Positions 44,888 through 54,573 of a stretch of DNA of 64,000 nucleotides are shown here, piece by piece. Each line of letters starts with the position of its first letter. The stretch's first letter is position 1. This stretch comes from Methanococcus voltae. GTDB taxonomy: Archaea > AGJL01 > Methanococci > Methanococcales > Methanococcaceae. Where the stretch lies: positions 62,001-126,000 of the forward strand of contig NZ_JAGGMO010000003.1 of NCBI RefSeq assembly GCF_017875395.1. Reading direction: 5' to 3'. The notes beneath the pieces are model-generated. The model saw nothing but the letters and a program-made list of their open reading frames with translations. It did not search any database and was not told where the DNA came from. A program made the position numbers and the translations under genes.

Positions 44888-44988
44888 AAGTTTTTGATTC
44901 GTTAAAAAATTTTATAATGCCGTTGTTATATCATTGTTATTATAAGCTTATTAAAAAAATATGACATAAAAATAATAAATAAAAAAAT

Positions 44989-45147
44989 TTAGAAAATACC
45001 CAATACAAAATGAGCTATAACTAATACAATAACCAAAATTAAAGCAACTTTAATCATTAGCTTCATTGTTTTGAAGAATAAACTTAATAATACCCAAACT
45101 ATAATTGCTACGATGAGTACTCCTATTATAGATACAAAATCAAACAT
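44989..45147 (-). CDS. Small two-helix membrane protein of unknown function
   Basis: The product of 52 residues is almost entirely hydrophobic (SIIGVLIVAIIVWVLLSLFF, then Lys-rich turn, then ALILVIVLVIAHFVLGIF), giving a helical hairpin. I do not recognise a family. GTGATAAC precedes the ATG at 45147, which supports translation. It stands between aksA and S19e without close neighbours. Confidence 0.65.
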   Translation of the reverse strand: MFDFVSIIGVLIVAIIVWVLLSLFFKTMKLMIKVALILVIVLVIAHFVLGIF

Positions 45148-45310
45148 GTTATCACAATTACTTTTTATAAATATCATATTAATTACGATAATTCTATATA
45201 ATATTTAATTAATTCCCCTATTTATAATAATATTATATGATAAATGTATTTAATAAATAGATATGTAATAAATATTAAATATCTTACAGTATATTCGCAA
45301 TTTACGTAAA

Positions 45311-46480
45311 TTATTTTTTATCATCCAATATTTGATGTACAATGTCCTTAAATACATTGTCTGTTATTTCTACGCCACTTTCGCGGGTTTCTTTAGTTTT
45401 TTTAACAATTTCCCATAAATGCTCCCTATCTGTTTCAATTCCTTGTTCCATTAATCGGCTTGCTACTGCCTTGCAACCAGAATGTTTACCCAATATGATT
45501 TTTCTCTCTTGTCCAACTACTTCAGGCAATACTGGTTCATATGTTAATGGATTTTCTAAAACGGCGTCTACATGAATTCCACTTTCGTGATAAAATACAA
45601 TATTACCAACTATTGGCTTATTTTCTGCTAACTTTATTTTAGAATATTCTTCAACAGTTTGAGACAATGATTTTAATTTTTCAGTTTTTAAACCCATATC
45701 ATGCTCGTAAAGTGCCTTTAAAGTCATTACGAATTCTTCTAAAGGTGCATTTCCTGCACGTTCTCCTAAACCATTTATGGTAGTTGATACAGCTTTTGCC
45801 CCACCCATAAGTCCATATATGGAGTTAATAGCTGCTAAACCAAAATCATTATGGCAATGTACGCCAATATGTGCTTTTTTAAGAGTATTACTTAATTCTG
45901 AACATATAAAATTCATAGCTTGAGGTGTAGCACATCCCACAGTGTCTGCTACGTGCACCCTATTTGCTCCGTGCTCTTCTGCATTTTTATGAATTCTAAG
46001 TATGTCTTCAATAGGAGTCCTTGTTGCGTCCTCTGCTGAAAAAGCCACGAAAAGTCCGTGGTCTTTCGCATATTCAATGGCATCCATTCCCATTTGCTCT
46101 ACTTCATCCAATTCTTTGTGTAATTTATATTTCAAGTGCATAGGAGATGTTGCAATAAATGTGATAATACCATCTACATCGCATTCTAAAGCCTTATCGA
46201 TGTCATCCTTTACAACCCTACAAAGCGCCAAAATTTCTGCATTTAAGCCTTCAGAAGATATGCTCTTGATAATATCTCTTTCAGAAGCAGATACTACGGG
46301 GAAACCTGCTTCAATCTGTTTAACACCCATATCATCAAGCTTTTTAGCAATATCCAACTTATGCTCTTTTGTAAAGCATATTCCCGGTGTTTGTTCACCA
46401 TCTCTAAGTGTTGTATCGTATAAATAACAGTCCTTTAAATCTAATTTAGGATTATAAGGACATGTGGCTTTCCATTCCAT
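45311..46480 (-). CDS. aksA: Homocitrate synthase AksA (coenzyme B pathway)
   Basis: The 389-residue protein condenses 2-oxoglutarate, and then its chain-elongated homologs, with acetyl-CoA. This starts the elongation that gives the 7-mercaptoheptanoyl part of coenzyme B. The DRE-TIM barrel signature TTLRDGEQTPG is near residues 23-33, the metal-binding HCHND follows, and KHSGCKAV lies near the C terminus. The N terminus WKATCPYNPKLDLKDCYLYD closely follows methanococcal AksA. Isopropylmalate or citramalate synthase is the alternative but fits less well. GGGAGGAATTCTTT precedes the ATG. Confidence 0.9.
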   Translation of the reverse strand: MEWKATCPYNPKLDLKDCYLYDTTLRDGEQTPGICFTKEHKLDIAKKLDDMGVKQIEAGFPVVSASERDIIKSISSEGLNAEILALCRVVKDDIDKALECDVDGIITFIATSPMHLKYKLHKELDEVEQMGMDAIEYAKDHGLFVAFSAEDATRTPIEDILRIHKNAEEHGANRVHVADTVGCATPQAMNFICSELSNTLKKAHIGVHCHNDFGLAAINSIYGLMGGAKAVSTTINGLGERAGNAPLEEFVMTLKALYEHDMGLKTEKLKSLSQTVEEYSKIKLAENKPIVGNIVFYHESGIHVDAVLENPLTYEPVLPEVVGQERKIILGKHSGCKAVASRLMEQGIETDREHLWEIVKKTKETRESGVEITDNVFKDIVHQILDDKK

Positions 46481-46737
46481 AAAGAATTCCTCCCAATTCT
46501 TGCAATTACTGTTTAAATTAATTTGACAATCACTTAATTAGTGTTTTAATTATTGTTTTAATTATTGTTTCATATTTTAAAATAGCTTAAATATTTATAA
46601 AAATAATAGCGAAGTTAAAAAATATTTTAATGTTTAGAAATAATGTTTATTAAATATCAAAATGATGTTTAATAGTATTAATAATTTTTCATAAGGTAGA
46701 AATTAGAAATATAACTATAAATATAAATATAATTATT

Positions 46738-48279
46738 TTATTCAATTTCCTCGTATATGTATATTTCATCTTTTGGTTTTAAACTTTTTAAAACACTTTC
46801 ATTTTTCACAATTTCGCCCACAATGTTCGTACCTTCGAAAGTTTCCCCGGTAGGTCCATATTTATCACTACTACTAGTCCTAATTCCCGCATATCCCTTA
46901 TATTTCTTAACCATATTTGTAATAGCAATTTTATTTCCATCTAATTTTTCTTTTGGTGTATTTTCAGGCAATAAAGCTTTTGCATACTCCAAATTTCTTT
47001 CAAACATCGCCATATCTTGGTGTGTAAAGTATGTCTTGAGAACACCTATTCTTTTAGTAGTTAGTCCGGTTAATTTTCTAAAGTACCAGGCACTTTTTGG
47101 TGCTTCTTTATCATATATCCTTATATGAAGTATATTATCAGGATTAACTGCTTTTATGGAGACTTTTTTGGCATCCAATAAATCTAAGGTATAATTTGGA
47201 GTTTGCTCCACAATTATTTTTTCGGCATCTGAATCTGAGAAATCTTCCTTATTCTCTAATTCAATTTTATACTCATTTAAAACCTTTAAAGCGTCTTTTA
47301 TGGATTTTCCAATTAAATTAATACGTTCAGGCTTAGAAATTGTTGTAATAATACCGTCTGTTGAGAAATTAACCAATTCTTGACCATTTATAACTTTTCC
47401 AATATTTGTATGAGATAATGAAGAAGTTCTGCTTTCTTTGTAGATGTATACCTTACCCATACCTACACCCGTATTTCTAACGGTTATTGTACCTTTTTCA
47501 CGAGGTAAAGTATTTAAATCATCTATTTTTAAAGTTTGTAGTCTTGAATCAGATATAAACGTATTGGAACTTTGAGAAACTTCGATATATCCATTTTCAA
47601 AGATAGATAGCGCGTGCTCTGTTGTTTTAGCAGGACCATTTAAGTTTAATTCACAATATGTATAAATTTCCCAGCCATCTTCTATTATAGTACTTAAATC
47701 ATTTGTAACTTCATAGTCCACAGATTCTTTTGATTCCCTTAGTAAATCTATTGATATAATTTTGTCAGAAGGTTTCAAATTAGCCAATTGTCTTTTACCG
47801 CCGATTAAAATTCCTAATTTAGGATTGTGAAGACCATAAGCTTCAGTATTATCTTTTCTCATAAATACTAAGTGTCCTTCTGATTTATCAAGACCTGAAA
47901 TACTTAATAATACATCCCAACGTTCAAAATCCGCTGATTCCGTATTTACATCTAACTCAATTGTTATATTACCAAAAGCTACATCAGAAACTGATTTCCA
48001 TCGTAAATTTTTATCTTCAAATTTTTTATAATTTTTATTCCAAAAGTCAACTACTGAGCTTTCTTCAGTTACTTTTAATATAAAAGCCCCCCCTGTAGTT
48101 TTTACCCTGTATTTCATAGCACTTTCGGATATTTCCTGTTTAATTCCTTTAACTATGGCTATGTTCGAATTTTCGAGATAAGGCTCCCCTTCGATAATTT
48201 CTCCTAATGTTAAGGAGCCCTTAGATTCCAACTCTTTTTCTACATCGTTTAATTTTATTTTAATTTTTTTATTTGCCAT
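46738..48279 (-). CDS. Methanogenesis marker protein 3 (UPF0288 family)
   Basis: The 513-residue soluble protein matches the methanogenesis marker 3 family in length and segments, from the short N-terminal KIKIKLNDVEKEL module to YFRKLTGLTTKRIGVLKTYF and the C-terminal GEIVKNESVLKSLKPKDEIY. The family is restricted to methanogens, and a biochemical function has not been firmly established. It is divergent from the YhbY-like gene. GGGAGCGGTTAAT precedes the ATG. Confidence 0.85.
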   Translation of the reverse strand: MANKKIKIKLNDVEKELESKGSLTLGEIIEGEPYLENSNIAIVKGIKQEISESAMKYRVKTTGGAFILKVTEESSVVDFWNKNYKKFEDKNLRWKSVSDVAFGNITIELDVNTESADFERWDVLLSISGLDKSEGHLVFMRKDNTEAYGLHNPKLGILIGGKRQLANLKPSDKIISIDLLRESKESVDYEVTNDLSTIIEDGWEIYTYCELNLNGPAKTTEHALSIFENGYIEVSQSSNTFISDSRLQTLKIDDLNTLPREKGTITVRNTGVGMGKVYIYKESRTSSLSHTNIGKVINGQELVNFSTDGIITTISKPERINLIGKSIKDALKVLNEYKIELENKEDFSDSDAEKIIVEQTPNYTLDLLDAKKVSIKAVNPDNILHIRIYDKEAPKSAWYFRKLTGLTTKRIGVLKTYFTHQDMAMFERNLEYAKALLPENTPKEKLDGNKIAITNMVKKYKGYAGIRTSSSDKYGPTGETFEGTNIVGEIVKNESVLKSLKPKDEIYIYEEIE

Positions 48280-48716
48280 ATTAACCGCTCCCAGATACTA
48301 AAAATAAACTTTAATAATTGAAAAATATAATTTTATATAATATTATATAATTTTATATAATTTTTATATGATTATATGTTTATATACTAATTTTATAATA
48401 TATAGATTGGAATAAATGTTTAACTTAAATATTTTAAATAATCGCAATTTTCAATAAGAATATATAATTAAACATACATTGTTTATATAATAATATTATT
48501 TTGATATTAATTTATAAGTATCAACTGTATATTATATATATTATATAATAAATAATTATAGAAATAATTCTACTATACTATGTCTATTATATTAAAATCT
48601 AACTTGTTATTTGCAATACGTCAAATAACGGCGGTTAAGACTTTAAAATTAAATATGTTAATTTATTACTTTTATAATAAGTTATATTAAAATTATAGTT
48701 ATTTATCGGTGATAAT
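48280..48716. other. 437-nt divergent region, marker protein 3 / YhbY-like gene
   Basis: Mostly A/T-rich sequence with promoters for both flanking genes. One clear structure is the inverted repeat at 48606-48629. No gene is seen. Confidence 0.5.
48606..48629. promoter_or_regulatory. Inverted repeat GTTATTTG ... CAAATAAC upstream of the YhbY-like gene
   Basis: Two perfect 8-bp arms surround an 8-nt spacer (caatacgt), about 88 bp before the YhbY-like start and next to a locally G/C-rich ACGGCGG. It could be an operator or a leader hairpin. Confidence 0.45.
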
Positions 48717-49115
48717 ATGGATTCAAAAGAAAATAACAAAGTTATAACCTCAAAAGCTAAAAAAATACTCAGAAGCCAGTCCCAGGCTATAGAACCAGTT
48801 GTTTGGGTTGGAAAAGAAGGCGTTGAGAAGGTTATAGAAGAAGTAAGAAGGCAATTAAAAGATAAAAGCCTTATAAAAGTTAAAATCAGAAAAAGTGCAA
48901 TAGAAGGCATGGAAAAAGACGAAATTGCCAAAATAATAACGGATTCAACAGATTCAGAAGTTGTTTCAATCGTAGGTAATGTTGTTACATTATTTAAGCC
49001 AAAAGAAGGCTGGAAAAAATACACGACATGCAAGCCAAAAACTGCTAAAACTGGAGATAAATATATCGAAGAATTCGAGAGTTTACGTTCAAGAAAACAC
49101 CTTATGGATAGATAA
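48717..49115 (+). CDS. YhbY/CRM-domain RNA-binding protein
   Basis: The 132-residue protein has a CRM (YhbY-like) domain at ~14-105, with the GxxG-type loop in VWVGKEGVEK and the segment LIKVKIRKSA. Bacterial YhbY associates with pre-50S ribosomes, so a role in ribosome assembly is likely. The C terminus is basic and helical. GGTGATAAT precedes the ATG. A run of nine Ts about 40 nt after the stop may end transcription. Confidence 0.88.
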   Translation: MDSKENNKVITSKAKKILRSQSQAIEPVVWVGKEGVEKVIEEVRRQLKDKSLIKVKIRKSAIEGMEKDEIAKIITDSTDSEVVSIVGNVVTLFKPKEGWKKYTTCKPKTAKTGDKYIEEFESLRSRKHLMDR

Positions 49116-49346
49116 TAATAACCAATTAATCAAATCCAACTTAAAATAAACTTTTTTTTTACAATATTTATTTTACTTTAATTTATATTAATTTATTATA
49201 ATTTATATTAATTTATATTAATTTATCATATATTTTTATATCATTTTATAACTTAATTTTAAGTTTTTTAAAATAGATATAACAAAAAAGATTGGGTATA
49301 TTTTATTTTATTTATTTTTCAGATTAGCCATAACCAATTTATGGTA

Positions 49347-50696
49347 TTAGAACGGCCAAATTAATGGTGTTACTGTTATTACCAATATTCCACAAATTAA
49401 CTGTAATGGCCAGCCTGCTTTAAAGTAATCTTTGAATTTATAACCGCCAGGCCCCAAAACTATCATATTTGGTGGCGTAGCAATTGGCGTAAGGAAACAA
49501 GCTGAAGCCGCCATAGCTATTGCTATTAATATTGGTTTAGCGCTTACATCAAACGCATCTGCCAAAGCTAACCCTATTGGCATTACCAAAGCTGCTGTAG
49601 CAGTATTCGACATGAAGTTAGTAATTATTGCCGTTAATACATATGTAACCGCCAATAAAGCCATTGGTGATGTAATATGTGCAACACAGATGTTTGCAAT
49701 CATTGCTGCCGCACCCGTATTTGTTAATGCGATACTTAATGACAACATACCTGCAAATAAGAATATAGTTGTCCATGAAATACTATTAAAGGCTTCTTGC
49801 ATTGTTATACAGCCTGTTATAACTACTAAACAAGCCCCTAACATAAATGCCGTAGTAATTGGAATTACATTGTAAACCGTTGCCAATAATACAAACAAGA
49901 ATATAAGCATAGAAACCCACATTTTTTCTCGCCTATATACAATATCTCCTTCCTCAAATGTAGATTCAGAATCTGAATCAGGTAAAAATTTATGCCCTAT
50001 TAACGCATAATACAAAATTCCTGCAACAAATAGTACGAGACCCATCTGTGCGAAGTCAAAGAAACTTAATTGTGCCAATCCTGCTTGTTCTAACGTACTA
50101 TTTACAAGACCGTTTGGTGGCGTACCTACTAAAGTCATAGTACCACCCAAAGACGCTGCAAAAGCCATCGGCATCAATATTTTACCCGGCCTTATACTTG
50201 CAGAAGCACATATTCCCATTACTATAGGAATGAATACCGCAGTAGTTCCAGTATTTGATAAAAATGCTGACATTCCACCGACTGCTGTCATAACTAATAT
50301 TAATAATAAATTTTTATTTTTTCCCGCACCTTTAACGGTTAATTGTCCAACTTTATCTGCAAAGCCGGTTCTAAACACAGCGTCACCCAATATAAAGGCT
50401 GCCATGAACAATACTACCCATTTATTCCCAAATTGGCTGAATGCGTCTGCACTCGATAGTATATCTATCCCGGGAAAACTCAGCGCTACGGGCACTAACA
50501 TCGCGGTTACTGCCAATGGTGCTGCTTCGGTAAAAAACATTGCTGCTGCAACTACTAAAATTATAAGTGTTAATATTGCTTTTTCCTGATGAAAGTCGCC
50601 AGCTTTTAAGTCCTCGGTACTTTCCCCACTAAATGCGTATTTTGTGGCTCCTATGGCCAATAAAAATATTATAAAAAATACTATTGCTTTTTTCAA
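49347..50696 (-). CDS. DASS/SLC13-type sodium:anion symporter
   Basis: The 449-residue protein has about eleven to twelve membrane helices. Two SNT motifs, FLSNTGTTAVFIP and FMSNTATAALVMP, sit at equivalent places in the two halves; these form the Na+ and substrate sites in the family. Substrates are di/tricarboxylates, sulfate or phosphate; the exact one cannot be read. The start is TTG, supported by a very strong AGGAGGTG site seven nt before it; the pair stands out from the GGTG-ATG pattern of the window. Confidence 0.85.
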   Translation of the reverse strand: MKKAIVFFIIFLLAIGATKYAFSGESTEDLKAGDFHQEKAILTLIILVVAAAMFFTEAAPLAVTAMLVPVALSFPGIDILSSADAFSQFGNKWVVLFMAAFILGDAVFRTGFADKVGQLTVKGAGKNKNLLLILVMTAVGGMSAFLSNTGTTAVFIPIVMGICASASIRPGKILMPMAFAASLGGTMTLVGTPPNGLVNSTLEQAGLAQLSFFDFAQMGLVLFVAGILYYALIGHKFLPDSDSESTFEEGDIVYRREKMWVSMLIFLFVLLATVYNVIPITTAFMLGACLVVITGCITMQEAFNSISWTTIFLFAGMLSLSIALTNTGAAAMIANICVAHITSPMALLAVTYVLTAIITNFMSNTATAALVMPIGLALADAFDVSAKPILIAIAMAASACFLTPIATPPNMIVLGPGGYKFKDYFKAGWPLQLICGILVITVTPLIWPF

Positions 50697-51679
50697 ATTT
50701 ACACCTCCTTTATTCTATACCATATGTCCATTTCACCTCGAATTTATAATTCAATTGAATAATAAAAATTATACGCCATCTTTTACAGTTTAATTATTTT
50801 AATTATTTTAATTATTTTAAATATATTAAGAATTTTTTTAACTAGGTTACATAGTTTAGTTTATTTAACTTAATTTATTTTTAATATTGTCTCTATTTTT
50901 ATTATTTTATAGGACGATATTTTTATATATTACTATTTTGTTTCAGAAGTAAATATTAAATTAAATTTAATTAGTATATTCTTTTTTATATTTTAAATGC
51001 CCTTAAATTCACAAAAATGCGAATTTTTTTAAATTAATGGTTTAAAATTCACTTTTATAGCCTAAAACTTCGAAAATATTAATATTTCACAGTTTAAATC
51101 TCAGAATAATAACAAAATTAATAATCTTAAGTATATTTCAATTAAAGAATATACGGATTAATTTATTACTCATATGCTTATAAGTAAGTTAGCAATCTAA
51201 AGATTTTAATTATAATAGTTACTATATTCAAGAAATTGTTTTGACATTTTTCGATACTATCCACTGTAATCACCCCGGATTACAAATTCATAGCATAGAA
51301 AGATAACAAATTCAAAACAGAAAAATTAGCGACGTTTTAAAACATCTAATATAACATTGTGCTAATAATATATATTATTATTTATTTAATTTCACTATTT
51401 TTATGAAATATCATTCTAAAAATAATACAAAACGAATAAAAATTCCAAAATAGTAATATTACTAAAATAAAATATCGGAGATAGTATTATTATAATACTA
51501 TTTTATTATAAATTTATAGATTTATAAATATAAATAAAAGAATTAAAACTAATATTTAAACTACGACTGAGGTAGAATAAACTAAATTAAATTAAACGAA
51601 AAAATCAAAAATAGTAAACAAATATGATAATAGTTAATAAAAAATATAAAAATTAGTAATTATATTCAAAGTAGCTCGA
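50697..51679. other. Nearly 1-kb intergenic region between the anion symporter and L40e
   Basis: This is the longest gap in the window. It contains a tandem TAATTATTTT repeat (50791-50820), an inverted repeat GTATATT / AATATAC (51131-51154), a possible 28-codon ORF (51178-51264, minus) and the inverted repeat TGTAATC-accccg-GATTACA (51265-51284). No larger gene or RNA gene is visible. Confidence 0.5.
51178..51264 (-). CDS. Possible 28-residue membrane peptide
   Basis: GTG start with GGGGTGATTACA upstream, followed by 28 codons: a short polar N terminus (DSIEKCQNNF) and then a hydrophobic run (LNIVTIIIKIFRLLTYL). The binding site is good, but the frame is short and the start is not ATG, so this is only a candidate. 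If real, it would be a single-helix membrane peptide. Confidence 0.25.
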   Translation of the reverse strand: MDSIEKCQNNFLNIVTIIIKIFRLLTYL

Positions 51680-51823
51680 TTATGCTCTTGCTTCTTTAGC
51701 TTTAGGTCTTAAATTTGAGTAACCGCATTTTCTACATTTTGTAGCTTTCCAAGCATTTCTTGCGTTACATTTCATGCAAATCTTTTTTGTAAAAACTCTT
51801 TTTATAGCTTCGTCAAATGCCAT
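51680..51823 (-). CDS. rpl40e: Ribosomal protein L40e
   Basis: The 47-residue product [20 protein letters not shown]... continues to [19 protein letters not shown]. The four Cys (CMKC and CRKC) form the zinc ribbon of archaeal L40e, a large-subunit ribosomal protein. GGTGAAATT precedes the ATG. It stands alone between two long A/T-rich gaps. Confidence 0.95.
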   Translation of the reverse strand: MAFDEAIKRVFTKKICMKCNARNAWKATKCRKCGYSNLRPKAKEARA

Positions 51824-52194
51824 AATTTCACCATTTAATTGTGTTTTATTCAATATCTATTATTATATCCAATTTTAAATTTTGTTCAGACTTAAAATTC
51901 AAAATTATATGCTAAATCATAATTTATCATTGTTTATAATAAATATACACGTCCAATATAAATAAATATTGTATAACAATTGTATAGCAATATAATGTAT
52001 AATAAATATCTTCATAGGTATTGTTTCATAAGATATTTAAACATTACCATTGTACTATATAAGTATTACTTAAAGTGTACCAATATTATTAATTTAGTAA
52101 GATATTATCCATTATAATATATAAATAATATTATTGCTAAAAATTAATAAAATGTATTTTTGATTAAAAATTTGTATTTATTATATTTTTTAGG
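51824..52194. other. 371-nt region upstream of L40e
   Basis: A/T-rich; it holds the L40e promoter. An inverted repeat AATATCTT / AAGATATT with a 17-nt spacer lies at 52005-52037. No gene is seen. Confidence 0.45.
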
Positions 52195-52704
52195 TTATTT
52201 AACATCCTTTAAAAGCTCTTTTTGGAATTCAATAATTTCATCAGACGTTTTACCACAGTAAAAGTCCAACAATTTTTTATTTAATTCTATAAAGGTGTGA
52301 GCCCACTTAAAACCATTTAAAAGTTCATAAGCTTCCTCTTTATAATCTGCAATATATAAAGTGGCTATTGTAGCTTCCAAAGTCGTGAGTTTACAAGGTT
52401 TACCATAATTTACTGGATTTCCTGCAACTAAAAAAGGTAAACTACGTTGTGTTTTCGAATTTGTCTTTTTAAATACTTGTTCAGCTTGTTTCCAAGAGCA
52501 ATCTAATGCCATAATCCCATTTTTTTCGATAATATCCCTATCTTCAAAAGATACTGTTTTCTCAGCATAGGGGTTAAGTAATATGGCATTCCTCGGTAGT
52601 CTTTTAGGATTTGTAAGTATTTTTGCATACCCCATCCTACCCATTTTTAAAGCGGTGCAACGTTTTGGGTCACATTGCTTAGCGTGATAAATGTATAAAT
52701 TCAT
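52195..52704 (-). CDS. tsr3: Tsr3-like rRNA aminocarboxypropyltransferase (DUF367)
   Basis: The 169-residue SPOUT-like protein contains MNLYIYHAKQCDPKRCTALK, RLPRNAILLNPYAEKTVS, LDCSWKQAEQVF and LPFLVAGNPVNYGKP, the conserved segments of Tsr3. The enzyme moves the aminocarboxypropyl group of SAM to a hypermodified uridine of small-subunit rRNA. The ATG at 52704 is chosen (AAGGGATTTT); a further upstream start at 52743 is not supported. Confidence 0.9.
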   Translation of the reverse strand: MNLYIYHAKQCDPKRCTALKMGRMGYAKILTNPKRLPRNAILLNPYAEKTVSFEDRDIIEKNGIMALDCSWKQAEQVFKKTNSKTQRSLPFLVAGNPVNYGKPCKLTTLEATIATLYIADYKEEAYELLNGFKWAHTFIELNKKLLDFYCGKTSDEIIEFQKELLKDVK

Positions 52705-53006
52705 AAAATCCCTTATTAAGTGTATTAGTAGATTATAAGTCAAGATATGATATTATAGTATTATAATATTACGATATATTCTACTAAGATTTAAGTTATT
52801 GTAAATTATACTAAATTGTATGTATTTTTTATTAATTATTATATTTCTATTATAAATTACACATATTTAAAGAATTATATATATCATGTAGTATATCATT
52901 ATTGTTAAACAATTATACGATTCATTATTATTAAAATATAATACATTTATGAATTATACAATTTAAAATTTATATTAAATATATATTAAATATAATTGGT
53001 GCAAAT
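52705..53006. other. 302-nt divergent region, tsr3 / tRNA methylase
   Basis: A/T-rich promoter region for both flanking genes; nothing else stands out. Confidence 0.4.
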
Positions 53007-54266
53007 ATGGACATATTATCTAATAACACGGAATTAACTAAATCAGACGATTTTAAAAATAAAATAGGAAATTTAAATAAATTTAATTATAAAACTGCTT
53101 TTTTATTAAGCGGTGAGCATATTGAACTGCCATTTGCAGAGCTAAAAGCACTTTTAGAACTTAATATATCAGATGATTCAAAAAAAATAGCCAATTCTGA
53201 AGGAAATTCTGAAGGATTAAGCATTCAAAAATATATTGAAGATAATTTATTTTGTAATTTTTCAGATAATGCAGTACATAACAAAGAAAACCCGAATAAG
53301 TCAAACTATGTAATATACAATGAAAATTTAAGTTGTGAAACATTAGTTAAAATTATAAATAGGGCAGGTTATGTAAATGAAGCTCATAAAATACTATATG
53401 AATCAGAATATTGTGAAAATGAAGATATTAATGATTCAAACGTACTAAGTGCAGATGATGTTGTAAATAACATTTATGAATTGCTTGAAAATATGGAAAT
53501 TCCAGAAATAAGCGGTTCTTTTGCAGTTAGGGTCCAAAAATTGTATAAAAATAGTACTTTAAAAACTATGCCTATTGAAAGACATATTGGGAGCATAGTA
53601 AGCCAAAAAATGCAAGGAAATTTAAAAGTCAACTTGAAAAATCCCGACTGGATAGTTAAAGTTATGGTATTAAAAGATAGGATTTATTTATCTATAGTTG
53701 TGTCAAAACGAGATGTTGAGTATTTTGAGCATAATAGACCCCACATGCGTGCTTATTTCCATCCTGGTTGTATATTGCCAAAATTAGCCCGATGTATTGT
53801 TAATCTATCTCGCGTTAATGAAAATGATGTATTGTACGACCCATTTTGTGGAACTGGCGGTTTTTTAATAGAAGCTGGATTGATAGGTTGTAACTTAATA
53901 GGTAGTGATATAGACTATCAAATGGTGAATGGTACCAAATTAAATTTAGAAACATATGATTTAAACGATAAAGTAATTTGTATAAAGCAACTCGATGCAA
54001 ATGAGGCTAAATCATATATTAACTCTTTGGGGATATCCGAAGTAGATTCAATGGTTACCGACCCACCTTATGGTATTTCGACATCTAAAAAAGGAGACAT
54101 GTCTGAAATATTTGATAAATTATGTTTATTATTAAAAAAAGGCGGTTACATGTCCTTTGCAGCACCATGTATCATGGATTTAAACTTAGAATTAGTAGAA
54201 CTGTATTCTATAAAAGTACATAAAAGTTTAACTAGATATATACATGTCTATAAAAAATTAGAGTAA
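53007..54266 (+). CDS. trmG10: tRNA (guanine-N2)-methyltransferase, Trm-G10/Trm11-like
   Basis: The 419-residue protein has an N-terminal region (~1-170) with a likely THUMP fold, then a Rossmann methylase. The SAM-binding motif is in DPFCGTGGFLIEA (near 280), and the catalytic TDPPYG is near 350. That matches the archaeal enzyme that methylates guanosine 10 of tRNA. The N-terminal part is longer than in close archaeal relatives, with an Asn/Glu/Ser-rich insertion at ~58-145, so it may carry a lineage-specific extension. GGTGCAAAT precedes the ATG. Confidence 0.82.
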   Translation: MDILSNNTELTKSDDFKNKIGNLNKFNYKTAFLLSGEHIELPFAELKALLELNISDDSKKIANSEGNSEGLSIQKYIEDNLFCNFSDNAVHNKENPNKSNYVIYNENLSCETLVKIINRAGYVNEAHKILYESEYCENEDINDSNVLSADDVVNNIYELLENMEIPEISGSFAVRVQKLYKNSTLKTMPIERHIGSIVSQKMQGNLKVNLKNPDWIVKVMVLKDRIYLSIVVSKRDVEYFEHNRPHMRAYFHPGCILPKLARCIVNLSRVNENDVLYDPFCGTGGFLIEAGLIGCNLIGSDIDYQMVNGTKLNLETYDLNDKVICIKQLDANEAKSYINSLGISEVDSMVTDPPYGISTSKKGDMSEIFDKLCLLLKKGGYMSFAAPCIMDLNLELVELYSIKVHKSLTRYIHVYKKLE

Positions 54267-54282
54267 TTATACAATTACTCTA
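54259..54282 (+). terminator. 3' hairpin of trmG10 across its stop codon
   Basis: TAGAGTAATT-atac-AATTACTCTA is a perfect 10-bp stem with a 4-nt loop. The stop codon is in the first arm. No T-run follows, so it may stabilise the 3' end rather than terminate. Confidence 0.55.
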
Positions 54283-54573
54283 TTGATAATATAATTTACT
54301 ATAATTTACAATCTATCACATTCTAATTAAGATTAATTTCTATTTTAAAGTATAATTTAAAGTTTTAAAAAATTATAAATAAAATCATAGCATATTAATA
54401 TAGCATATTAATTATGCCAAATAGTAACAATTTACATAAATATATAATTTACATAATCTACATATATACAAAAAATTATATTATAGCGTATTATAAAGTT
54501 TATAATAATTTCTACGTTTACATTATGATTAGGAACACTATTAAAGACAGTTTCTAATGGAGGGTGTGATAAC
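54267..54573. other. 307-nt region between trmG10 and the FAD oxidoreductase
   Basis: The 3' hairpin of trmG10 lies at its start. A leader hairpin, TTAGGAAC / GTTTCTAA (one G-U pair, 13-nt loop), lies at 54529-54557, just before the strong GGAGGGTGTGATAAC site of the oxidoreductase. The middle is A/T-rich with nothing visible. Confidence 0.5.

Larger units (their letters stand above)
44635..44988. other. 354-nt region between the small membrane gene and S19e
   Basis: Besides the leader hairpin, it contains a 17-nt sequence present twice (44842-44858 and 44871-44887). Each copy includes the palindrome TTATCTGATAA. No gene is visible. Confidence 0.55.

Noticed and set aside
49160-49260. A/T repeats between the YhbY-like gene and the symporter as an attachment site
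   Set aside because: No integrase, no tRNA end and no boundary of foreign genes; it is simple AATTTATATT repetition in a convergent gap.
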